A stretch of DNA of 10,237 nt from Treponema sp. (GTDB lineage: Bacteria > Spirochaetota > Spirochaetia > Treponematales > Treponemataceae): positions 1 through 10,237 of the forward strand of contig JAFOTA010000080.1 of the NCBI GenBank assembly GCA_017421145.1, in the 5' to 3' direction. Below are positions 1 to 6,683 of the stretch, piece by piece (within the stretch, counting starts at the first letter, position 1; each line of letters starts with the position of its first letter). The position numbers and the translations under genes are program-made. Below the pieces are notes generated by a model that saw only the letters and a program-made list of their open reading frames with translations, ran no database searches and was not told the origin of the DNA.

Positions 1-788
1 GGATTACAATGCCATGGAGTCATTCGCGCAGAAAAATCAGGCAGAGGACAAGATCAGCTTCATACTAAACTGTGCGGCATACACTGTGGTTGACAAAGCC
101 GAGGACGATGAGGAGAAGGCCGCCAGGATCAACTCGGAAGGTCCAAGAAACATAGCGCGGCTGGCAAAAAAAACTAGGTGCTGTGATGATTCACATTTCC
201 ACAGACTATGTTTTTGACGGGACAAACACAGTTCCATATACGGAAGAAGACAAGGTCTCACCTATCGGAGTCTACGTCAGGACAAAGGCAGAAGGAGAGC
301 GGTTGGTTCAGGAAGAAACCGACTCATTCTACATTCTGCGGACGGCGTGGCTCTATGGGTGGGCAGGAAAAAACTTCGTATACACAATGCTCAGGGCTAT
401 GGATTCCCATGACAGCGTGCGTGTAGTTTCCGATCAGAGGGGAACGCCGACATTCTGCGGAACCTTGGCTCGGGTGATCGTGGGTATCATACAATCCGCG
501 TTGACCAACGGCAGCCTGCCATTTGGAATCTACCATGTCACCGATGAGGGAGAAACCACATGGTATGAATTCACAAAGGAAATACAGAAGCAGGCCGTAG
601 AAAAGGAGATTGCCCCAAACGTAGGCAGATGTTCCATAAACCCGTGCACCACGTCCGAATACCCGACAAAAGCAAAGCGACCTGCATACAGCGTGCTGAG
701 CAAGATCAAGATCCAGAAGGCACTTGAGATAAAGCTCCCTCAATGGCAGGAATCGCTCAAAATGTTTTTGGACGGCGCATCTATTTAA
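1..788 (+). pseudogene. rmlD: dTDP-4-dehydrorhamnose reductase (RmlD), 5'-truncated by the window and frameshifted
   Basis: RmlD reduces dTDP-4-dehydro-L-rhamnose to dTDP-L-rhamnose with NAD(P)H, the last step of rhamnose donor synthesis in the cytoplasm. The reading frame is open from base 2 and carries the short-chain dehydrogenase motif NCAAYT followed by VDKAE. At the A8 tract (166-173) the frame breaks: left as read, translation ends at 217. One base on, the protein resumes exactly as the family expects (GAVMIHISTDYVFDGT, then YVRTK with the catalytic Y-x3-K and GE) and runs to TAA at 786-788. Removing one A gives a continuous protein. By comparison with the second copy at 9970, about 30 codons including the Rossmann glycine motif lie upstream of the window. 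It converges on the araC gene with only 22 bases between them. Family assignment is secure. Whether it is a true pseudogene, a sequencing error or rescued by slippage cannot be told from one sequence. Confidence 0.85.
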
Positions 789-810
789 CAGACCTCCCTC
801 ATCATTCCCT

Positions 811-1713
811 TCACTCCTCCCTGTTTCCCGTCTGCAGCGGGACGTCTATCTTTTGGTTCCCGGCGGTGCGGTATTTCAGGGGGGTTATGTTTTTGTAGCG
901 CTTGAACAGCTTTATGAAGTAGCTTATGTCGTTGATTCCGCAGTTGTACGCTATTTCTTCTATGGAATCGTCGGTACGGAGGAGCATTTCGGCGGCGCGG
1001 TTTATCCGGTACTGGTTCAGGTAGTCCATGGGCGTGTAATGGGTCACTTCATGGAATATGCGGCAGAAGTATTTCGGGGAGAATCCTGCGCTGTCTGCCA
1101 TGCGGTCAAGGGTTATCTGGGTCGCATACTGCTGTTTTATGAGGTTCATGACGCATTTGAGCCAAATCAGCTTGCCGCCTTCCTTCATGTAGTGTTCGTT
1201 TCTTTCATACAGGTTGTCCACGGATATGCGTGCCATAAGCTGGAACAGGTGCGCTACGGTGTGATATGCGTATCCCGGGCTTTTGATTTTCACCGATTTG
1301 AACAGGTCCGTCACGGGCTTGTAGAGTCCTTCGTTCTTTTCATCGAATTTTATCAGGAAAAAATATTCTCCGTCTATCAGCTTGTCAAGGAACGGTTCCG
1401 TCAGGTAGTTGTTTATGCGCATTATGTTCGGGTCAAACACGAGCGATTCATATATGCATTTTTCTTCGAATCCTTCTCCGTCACCATGGAGGACCCCGCT
1501 TGACATGAGGAAAAAATCCCCCGGTTTAAGGACGTATTCCTTGATTCCGGCGAACAGCGTGTATTCTCCGTGCAGTATATGTATGAACTCGAATTCCGTA
1601 TGCCAGTGATAGGGAAGGTCATAGTTTTCTTCCGTAGTGTCTATCTTGTAATATTCCATCGGGAAAGAAACAGACCCCCTGGGCCTTGATTCCTGCTTTT
1701 TGGAATTTATCAT
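811..1713 (-). CDS. AraC-family transcriptional regulator
   Basis: A 300-residue DNA-binding regulator with the classic two-part AraC layout. The N-terminal cupin-like sensor (about residues 20-100) shows the HWHTEFE motif (H36, H38, E40), a KPGD turn (63-66) and a second histidine at H76. The C-terminal domain (about 185-285) has two helix-turn-helix units: one near ITLDRMADSAGFSPKYF (200-216) and one near SIEEIAYNCGINDISYF (250-266), followed by the family's conserved KRYKNITPLKYR. ATG at 1713 is preceded by a G-rich stretch (GGGGGACAAGG) that can serve as a ribosome site. It is transcribed away from the GH13 gene at 1945 and sits beside the maltodextrin importer, so regulating those genes is the natural inference. 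The ligand cannot be read from the sequence. A 216-codon open frame lies opposite it but looks like a shadow. Confidence 0.93.
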   Translation of the reverse strand: MINSKKQESRPRGSVSFPMEYYKIDTTEENYDLPYHWHTEFEFIHILHGEYTLFAGIKEYVLKPGDFFLMSSGVLHGDGEGFEEKCIYESLVFDPNIMRINNYLTEPFLDKLIDGEYFFLIKFDEKNEGLYKPVTDLFKSVKIKSPGYAYHTVAHLFQLMARISVDNLYERNEHYMKEGGKLIWLKCVMNLIKQQYATQITLDRMADSAGFSPKYFCRIFHEVTHYTPMDYLNQYRINRAAEMLLRTDDSIEEIAYNCGINDISYFIKLFKRYKNITPLKYRTAGNQKIDVPLQTGNREE

Positions 1714-1758
1714 GCCTTGTCCCCCAAAGTATTTTATTGAGCGTAAAAAAAATGCAAA

Positions 1759-1787
1759 TTGTAACTTTTATTACATTTTTAGATAAT
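1759..1787 (+). promoter_or_regulatory. Candidate sigma-70 promoter for the GH13 gene
   Basis: TTGTAA (1759-1764) and GATAAT (1782-1787) are separated by exactly 17 bases in an A/T-rich stretch. Each hexamer matches consensus at four or five of six positions. A start near 1794 would leave a leader of about 150 bases before the ATG at 1945. The imperfect palindrome GTAACTTTTATTAC (1761-1774) overlaps the -35 and could be a regulator site. Predicted by eye only. Confidence 0.45.
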
Positions 1788-1815
1788 TATAACACTTCAT
1801 TTTTGAATAAATCAA
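1786..1815 (-). promoter_or_regulatory. Candidate sigma-70 promoter for araC
   Basis: On the minus strand, TTGATT (complement of 1810-1815) and a perfect TATAAT (complement of 1786-1791) are 18 bases apart. Transcription would start near 1779, about 65 bases before the araC ATG. Its -10 overlaps the -10 of the opposing promoter by two bases, so polymerase could hardly occupy both at once. Confidence 0.5.
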
Positions 1816-1834
1816 CATTATTCTTGTGCTTGCA

Positions 1835-1914
1835 GGGCAATATTCTGAATGTTTTCTGCATGCAGATTTGCCCGGCCGGTCCGCAATCCGGGGCTGAAAT
1901 TTTCCGGCGGGAAA
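1835..1914 (+). promoter_or_regulatory. Hairpin-rich, G+C-rich leader of the GH13 gene
   Basis: Between the A/T-rich promoter and the ATG at 1945 the composition changes sharply to G+C-rich and is full of inverted repeats. These are GGGCAA (1835-1840) with TTGCCC (1868-1873), enclosing the perfect 12-bp palindrome TCTGCATGCAGA (1855-1866); CCGGCCGG (1872-1879); GCCCGG (1870-1875) with CCGGGGC (1888-1894); and TTTCC-GGCG-GGAAA (1901-1914), about 20 bases upstream of the Shine-Dalgarno. It matches no riboswitch I recognise. The palindrome could equally be a protein operator. The GH13 frame is open back to 1849, but the translation there looks unlike any GH13 sequence and lacks a ribosome site. 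Confidence 0.35.
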
Positions 1915-1944
1915 CAAAAACGCACGAAAAAAATGGAGTATCTT

Positions 1945-3771
1945 ATGATAAATCTGTCCGCAATAGAGCACCGCGCATTCGACAATTTCTGCTATCCGCT
2001 TGATGAAACGAATCTCATCGTCAATCTGAAGACAGGGAAAGAAGTCGAAAAGGTTTTCATCCTCTGGGGCGATCCGTTCGACTGGGGCAAGGAAAACGAC
2101 GCGAGCAATTACCACTGGCAGTTCACCACGGTGGAAGTCACAGGGAAAAAGGAGCTTCAGAATCACTTGTGGTGGTCGATCACGCTGCAGCCGAAGTTCA
2201 AGAGATGCAAATATCTTTTCAAGATCCAGCAGGGGGACGAGTCATATATTTTCGGGGAAAGCGGCCTTGTTTCCGAAAAGGAATTCCTTGCAGACATGGA
2301 TTCGTACTACCCTTTCATTTTTCCTTGGATGAACAGGAACGACATTTCAAATCCGCCTGAGTGGGCAGAAAACACGGTCTGGTACCAGATTTTTCCTTCA
2401 AGGTTCTGCAGGGGAAAAAGCAATCATGAGAGCGAAGATTTCAAAAAGCAGATCCAGCCTTGGGCGGGTGCGGACGATGAAGTGAACAACTCCATGAAAT
2501 TCGGAGGAAACCTGAACGGCATCACAGAAAAGCTCGGTTATCTCGAAGATCTCGGCATTACTGGAATCTACCTGAATCCGGTGAACTGCTCGACGACCCA
2601 GCACAAATACGACACAACCGATTACTTTGACATTGACCCGGAATTCGGAACCAGGGAAGACATGAAAAACCTGGTGAAGGAAGCCCACAAGCACGGAATC
2701 AGGATAATGCTCGACGGCGTTTTCAATCATTCAGGATGGGAGTTTTTCGCATGGCAGGACGTTCTTAAAAACCGTGAAAAATCAAAATACGCCTCATGGT
2801 ATATGGTGAACGACTGGAATTTCGACGGTAAGCCGGGCCTGAATGCAAGCGAAGCGAATTTCTATGCCTTTGCCTACTGCGACTACATGCCCAAGTTCAA
2901 CACGAACAATCCTGAAGTCAGGAAATATCTGATCGATGCATGCGAATACTGGGTCACTGAATACGGAATCGATGCACTGCGCCTGGACGTTGCGAACGAA
3001 GTCTGCCATGATTTCTGCAGGGAGCTTCAGGAAAGGATGAGGGGGCTCAAAAGCGATTTCTACATAATCGGCGAGATATGGCACAACTCAACGCCTTGGC
3101 TCCGCGGGAACGAATTCGATGCAATAATGAACTATCCGCTTCAGAATGCAATCTACAAATTCGCACTCGGAAAAGATGAGGATACAAGGGATTTTGAGCA
3201 GGACGTAAACCGATGCCTTACTGATTATTTCATACAGACCGAAAAAGTGATGTTCAACCTGATGGACAGCCATGACACGATGCGCCTCGTGACCAAGGCC
3301 GGAAGCAGGGAAAAAGCAGTGCAGATGCTTTCTGTGATGTTCGCCATGCCCGGAAGCCCATGTCTTTATTACGGAACCGAAGTTTTCCTTGAAGGCGGAA
3401 AAGATCCTGACTGCAGGAGATGCATGCCTTGGGACGGCATTGAAAGCGGAAAGTATGCATGTGACATCGATGCGGTGAAAAAGCTCGTTTCGCTTAGGAA
3501 AAACAATCCCGCGCTCGGAAGCTATGACGTGAGATTTCTGCACTCCGATGCCTCAGGCATTTCTGATTCCAGGGTCCTGTGCATTGAAAAAACGGCTCCG
3601 GACGGAAAGGGAAAAATCCTTCTGATTTCGAATTTCAGCGATGATGACTGCGACATTTCATCTCTTGCCGCAAAAAAAGACCTGCTTTTTGAAAATCTTC
3701 TCGAAATTTCCGCTGAAGGATCGAAAAAAATTCTCAGGAAAGGCGGAGTTGCAATCTTCGGAATCAGCTGA
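1945..3771 (+). CDS. Cytoplasmic GH13 neopullulanase / cyclomaltodextrinase-type enzyme with N-terminal CBM34-like domain
   Basis: A 608-residue alpha-glucan hydrolase of the GH13_20 type (neopullulanase, cyclomaltodextrinase, maltogenic amylase). Residues 1-140 resemble the family's N-terminal beta-domain (CBM34), with VFILWGDPFDW early on. The catalytic barrel begins at WYQIFPSRF. All four conserved regions are visible: DGVFNH (D257, H262), ALRLDVANEV (nucleophile D348), GEIWHN (acid/base E377) and DSHDT (D444). The fifth region reads MPKFN (315-319), the MPKLN form typical of neopullulanase-like enzymes. There is no signal peptide, so it should act in the cytoplasm on imported maltodextrins or cyclodextrins. 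ATG 1945 is chosen because GGAG (1935-1938) lies six bases before it; the in-frame ATG at 1933 has no ribosome site. Exact substrate preference is not decidable here. Confidence 0.92.
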   Translation: MINLSAIEHRAFDNFCYPLDETNLIVNLKTGKEVEKVFILWGDPFDWGKENDASNYHWQFTTVEVTGKKELQNHLWWSITLQPKFKRCKYLFKIQQGDESYIFGESGLVSEKEFLADMDSYYPFIFPWMNRNDISNPPEWAENTVWYQIFPSRFCRGKSNHESEDFKKQIQPWAGADDEVNNSMKFGGNLNGITEKLGYLEDLGITGIYLNPVNCSTTQHKYDTTDYFDIDPEFGTREDMKNLVKEAHKHGIRIMLDGVFNHSGWEFFAWQDVLKNREKSKYASWYMVNDWNFDGKPGLNASEANFYAFAYCDYMPKFNTNNPEVRKYLIDACEYWVTEYGIDALRLDVANEVCHDFCRELQERMRGLKSDFYIIGEIWHNSTPWLRGNEFDAIMNYPLQNAIYKFALGKDEDTRDFEQDVNRCLTDYFIQTEKVMFNLMDSHDTMRLVTKAGSREKAVQMLSVMFAMPGSPCLYYGTEVFLEGGKDPDCRRCMPWDGIESGKYACDIDAVKKLVSLRKNNPALGSYDVRFLHSDASGISDSRVLCIEKTAPDGKGKILLISNFSDDDCDISSLAAKKDLLFENLLEISAEGSKKILRKGGVAIFGIS

Positions 3772-3779
3772 AAAAAGCC

Positions 3780-3834
3780 GGGTGGGAAAACCCTGATAAA
3801 TGCCGTAAAATCAAGGTTTCCTCACTCTTTTTTT
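3780..3834 (+). terminator. Intrinsic terminator after the cytoplasmic GH13 gene
   Basis: Arms 3780-3797 and 3810-3827 pair over 18 positions with two mismatches and two G-U pairs around a 12-base loop. Seven T residues follow directly (3828-3834). It starts nine bases past the GH13 stop codon. Confidence 0.7.
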
Positions 3835-3849
3835 AAGTTTATTTCAATC

Positions 3850-3884
3850 AAAACCCCTAAAAACTCATATTTTTAGAGGTTTTT
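3850..3884. terminator. Second tandem terminator-like hairpin, possibly bidirectional
   Basis: Arms 3850-3863 (AAAACCCCTAAAAA) and 3870-3883 (TTTTTAGAGGTTTT) pair over 14 positions with a single C-A mismatch and a six-base loop. The 5' A-run and 3' T-run make it plausible as a terminator on both strands. It insulates the malE promoter from upstream transcription. Confidence 0.6.
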
Positions 3885-3935
3885 ACATGAAAAATTATTC
3901 ACTAAAAACAAGACAAAAGTAATTACGTAAATTTT

Positions 3936-3967
3936 TTTTTGACAAATTTGTTTTTATGGTCAAAAAT
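3936..3967 (+). promoter_or_regulatory. Candidate malE promoter with overlapping inverted repeat
   Basis: A perfect TTGACA (3939-3944) is followed 17 bases later by AAAAAT (3962-3967), a four-of-six match to the -10. The same bases form an 8-bp inverted repeat, TTTTTGAC (3936-3943) and GTCAAAAA (3959-3966), with the perfect palindrome ACAAATTTGT (3942-3951) between the arms. A strong -35, a weak -10 and overlapping dyads suit a regulated promoter. A start near 3974 would leave a 70-base leader. TTACGTAA (3923-3930) upstream is another small palindrome. Confidence 0.5.
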
Positions 3968-3995
3968 GAAATCATAAAATAGAAAACATAGAAAT

Positions 3996-4038
3996 CTGCC
4001 GGAAAAACACCGGCGGCAGGTTTGAAATGTTTTGGAGG
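3996..4038 (+). promoter_or_regulatory. malE leader hairpin and strong ribosome-binding site
   Basis: GCCGG (3998-4002) and CCGGC (4010-4014) form a 5-bp stem with a seven-base loop; CTGCCG/CGGCAG (3996-4001/4014-4019) is the alternative pairing. A full GGAGG (4034-4038) lies four bases before ATG 4043 and fixes the malE start, since the in-frame ATG at 4022 has no such site. Confidence 0.55.
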
Positions 4039-4042
4039 TACT

Positions 4043-5227
4043 ATGAAAAAATCAGTTGGTGTAATGGCTGCTATTGCATGTCTTTCAGTTATCTTGTTCA
4101 ATTCCTGCGGGGAAGAAAAGAAAGTCACCCTCAAGATGTGGGAATCAGATGGTCCTGAGCGCGAGTTCATGGAGTGGGCTGCCGGAGAGTACAAGAAGAC
4201 TCATTCTAACATTGACATCGTATATGAGCCTGTCGCTTCACCGGATGCACGTGCAAAGATTGAGCTTGACGGACCTGCCGGAGTGGGTGCGGATATCTTC
4301 GTTGCCCCTCACGACCATGTAGGAGCATTGGTTGCAGGCGGACACGTTCTCCCTGTATCTGACACTTCTTTCATCAACAACTTCGTTGACGCTTCAAGGG
4401 TCGCTGGTACATACGAAGGAAAGCTCTACGGATATCCTCTCGCTATCGAAACCTATGCCCTCTTCTACAACAAGGACATCATCCAGAACCCGCCGAAGAC
4501 ATGGGACGAAGTGATCGAGTTCGCAAAGACATGGAACGACAAGTCACAGAACAAGTACGCGCTTGTATGGAACGTAGGAAACGCATACTACTCATACATG
4601 TTCATGTCAGCATACGGAACTTCACTTTTCGGACCTAACGGCGACGACAAGACAAAGCACGGAATCAACGCTCCTGAAACGGTCAAGGGACTCCAGTATT
4701 TCCAGAGCCTGAGAAGCAAGATTCTCGACGTTCCGTCAGCAGACCTTACGGATGACTTCTGCAACTCTGCATTCGTAGAAGGAACCGCTCCTCTCGTAAT
4801 CACAGGACCTTGGAAGATTTCAGACTTCAACACGGTCGTAAAGAACTACGGAATCACGACCCTTCCTGGATTCGGCAACGGAAAACCGGCAACATCATTC
4901 TCAGGTGTCCGCATCGCATTCGTAAGCGCATACACGAAGCACCAGAAAGAAGCTGAAGACTTCGCACAGTTCCTTATGTCAAAGGAATGCCTCGAAAAGA
5001 GATTTGAGCTTACAAATCAGATTCCGCCAAGAAACGACATCAAGATCACAGACCCGCTTTCAAACGGAATCCTTGAGCAGGCAGCATATGCATTCCCGAT
5101 GCCGACAATCTCACAGATGGGAACATACTGGTCAGCAATGGGCAGTGCATACGGTGGAATTTGGGACGGTGACGATGTAGTTCAGGATCTGGACGCAGCA
5201 GCAGCCGCAATGGACGCAGCAAAATAA
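4043..5227 (+). CDS. malE: Maltose/maltodextrin ABC transporter substrate-binding lipoprotein (MalE-like)
   Basis: A 394-residue solute-binding protein that captures maltose or maltodextrins outside the cytoplasmic membrane and hands them to MalFG. Residues 1-22 form a lipoprotein signal: KK, a hydrophobic core, then LFNSC with the lipidated C22. The box is relaxed (F at -3, N at -2), as allowed in spirochaetes. The body follows MalE closely: GADIFVAPHDHVG (82-94), YPLAIETYALFYNKD (131-145), PPKTW (150-154), ITGPW (253-257), then YGITTLPGF and a C-terminal stretch near PTISQMGTYWSAMG that aligns with MalE's NIPQMSAFWYAVR. Codon use favours C-ending codons (TTC, AAC, GAC, TAC), consistent with strong expression. 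It opens the malEFG operon. The sugar range (maltose, longer dextrins or cyclodextrins) is not fixed by sequence alone. Confidence 0.94.
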   Translation: MKKSVGVMAAIACLSVILFNSCGEEKKVTLKMWESDGPEREFMEWAAGEYKKTHSNIDIVYEPVASPDARAKIELDGPAGVGADIFVAPHDHVGALVAGGHVLPVSDTSFINNFVDASRVAGTYEGKLYGYPLAIETYALFYNKDIIQNPPKTWDEVIEFAKTWNDKSQNKYALVWNVGNAYYSYMFMSAYGTSLFGPNGDDKTKHGINAPETVKGLQYFQSLRSKILDVPSADLTDDFCNSAFVEGTAPLVITGPWKISDFNTVVKNYGITTLPGFGNGKPATSFSGVRIAFVSAYTKHQKEAEDFAQFLMSKECLEKRFELTNQIPPRNDIKITDPLSNGILEQAAYAFPMPTISQMGTYWSAMGSAYGGIWDGDDVVQDLDAAAAAMDAAK

Positions 5228-5243
5228 ATCATAAGCAGACGGA

Positions 5244-5289
5244 GGGTCATTGTTAAGCATGCATGTACTTACAATGGCCCTTTCTTTTT
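5244..5289 (+). terminator. Terminator-like attenuator hairpin between malE and malF
   Basis: GGGTCATTGTTAAG (5244-5257) pairs with CTTACAATGGCCC (5268-5280) with one bulged T and one G-U pair, around a ten-base loop. TTTCTTTTT (5281-5289) follows at once. The structure begins 16 bases after the malE stop and ends 23 bases before the malF ATG, so it would partly terminate transcription and leave a 3'-stabilised malE message. Confidence 0.7.
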
Positions 5290-5312
5290 AACCAGGCACA
5301 AAGAGGTTCCTA

Positions 5313-6683
5313 ATGGACAGTCAAAAGACAAAAACTATACCTGAAAATCTAGTGCAGAAAACAAAGATTGCATCCTGCTGCTTCATGGGGCTGGGTCACG
5401 TTTTGTTTTTAAAGCAGTATGTAAGGGGAATTTTTATGATGGCATTCGAAACCGTCATATTGCTCGCCTGCACTCCTGTAATCAACTGCACGATTCCAAA
5501 AGCAATTTCGGGCTTGTTCACTTTAGGCTCACCGAAACCGGCGGGCACTCCGATCACCGAACTTGACCACTCGATTTTTATGATGATTGAGGGAATCTTC
5601 ACCCTCATAATCCTTGCGATTTTCATTATCGTTTATATTGCCCAGATCAAAGCTGCAAAAAAAGATGCTGCGGCAATCGTAAACCGCGGAAAATATCCTA
5701 CGACGAGAGAAATCCGCAACACACTTGCAACGCAATCATTCCCAGTCATAGGAATCACTCCGGCACTCCTCATGATTGCAATCTTCACGCTGATTCCGCT
5801 TCTCTTCTCCGCACTGATTGCATTCACGAACTATTCTTCACCGGATCACATACCGCCTAAGAATCTGGTAGACTGGGTTGGAATAGAAAACTTCAAGACA
5901 ATGTTCGCAGAAAACATCGGAGGTAACTGGCCTAAGGCATTCGTAAGGGTCGCCGTCTGGACTCTCCTCTGGGCTTTCCTTTCAACGTTCACATGCTTCT
6001 TCGTGGGATTCCTCTTTGCGGTCATCCTCCGCGACAAAAGAATCAAGTTCCCGAAATTCTACAGGACGATTTTCATACTTCCTTATGCAATTCCGCAGAT
6101 GCTTTCGCTTTTCGTATGGGCAAACCTTCTGAACGGAACATTCGGACCTATAAACAGAACCCTCCAGCAGCTCCAGCTGATCACACAGAACATTCCGTGG
6201 CTTTCAAACCCGACGCTTGCAAAGCTCACCCTCGTTCTCGTGAACATCTGGATCGGATTCCCGTACAGCATGATCCTCACCACAAGTTCCATGACAGCAA
6301 TTCCTCAGGCACAGTACGAAGCGGCGCAGATAGACGGAGCGACAAGATGGCAGCAGTTCCGCCACATAACGCTTCCCCTCGTCATGTACCAGCTCAAGCC
6401 TACGCTCATCATGCAGTTCGCAGGAAACATAAACAACTTCGGTGCAGTATTCTTCCTTACAAGCGGACTACCGAACCTGATGCTCGGATCTGAAAACCTT
6501 ACGATTTCCACACAGGCAGGATCAACGGACATCCTCATTTCATGGATTTACAAGCTCACTATGAACACGCCGAACCAGTATCAGCTGGCATCAGTCCTTT
6601 CAATACTGGTTTTCGCCGTGTTGGTGCCGTTTGCTTTGTACAACTTCACTCATACAAAAGCATTCAAGGATGGTGAATTATAA
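5313..6683 (+). CDS. malF: Maltodextrin ABC transporter permease MalF
   Basis: A 456-residue membrane permease that pairs with MalG to form the transport channel. About eight membrane segments are visible, near residues 24-52, 88-112, 146-172, 212-240, 252-273, 303-327, 360-383 and 424-446. The EAA loop that docks the ATPase lies at 336-355 (EAAQIDGATRW ... ITLP), with the conserved glycine at 342. The first two segments form an N-terminal extension before the core. The external loop between segments 3 and 4 is only about 40 residues, much shorter than the large P2 domain of Escherichia coli MalF. AGAGG (5302-5306) precedes ATG 5313. The gene follows malE after the hairpin at 5244 and its stop TAA shares one base with the malG ATG. 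Confidence 0.93.
   Translation: MDSQKTKTIPENLVQKTKIASCCFMGLGHVLFLKQYVRGIFMMAFETVILLACTPVINCTIPKAISGLFTLGSPKPAGTPITELDHSIFMMIEGIFTLIILAIFIIVYIAQIKAAKKDAAAIVNRGKYPTTREIRNTLATQSFPVIGITPALLMIAIFTLIPLLFSALIAFTNYSSPDHIPPKNLVDWVGIENFKTMFAENIGGNWPKAFVRVAVWTLLWAFLSTFTCFFVGFLFAVILRDKRIKFPKFYRTIFILPYAIPQMLSLFVWANLLNGTFGPINRTLQQLQLITQNIPWLSNPTLAKLTLVLVNIWIGFPYSMILTTSSMTAIPQAQYEAAQIDGATRWQQFRHITLPLVMYQLKPTLIMQFAGNINNFGAVFFLTSGLPNLMLGSENLTISTQAGSTDILISWIYKLTMNTPNQYQLASVLSILVFAVLVPFALYNFTHTKAFKDGEL

Noticed and set aside
853..1503. A 216-codon open frame on the plus strand opposite araC
   Set aside because: It lies wholly antisense to a convincing AraC gene, has no ribosome site and its translation matches no family; it is a codon-bias shadow.
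1849..1944. Upstream extension of the cytoplasmic GH13 gene to 1849 or to ATG 1933
   Set aside because: There is no Shine-Dalgarno for either start. The added residues are unlike GH13_20 N-termini, and GGAG sits well placed for ATG 1945.
3885..3935. A short gene starting at ATG 3887 after the second hairpin
   Set aside because: Its frame reads MKNYSLKTRQK and hits TAA at 3920; there is no ribosome site and it lies upstream of the malE promoter.
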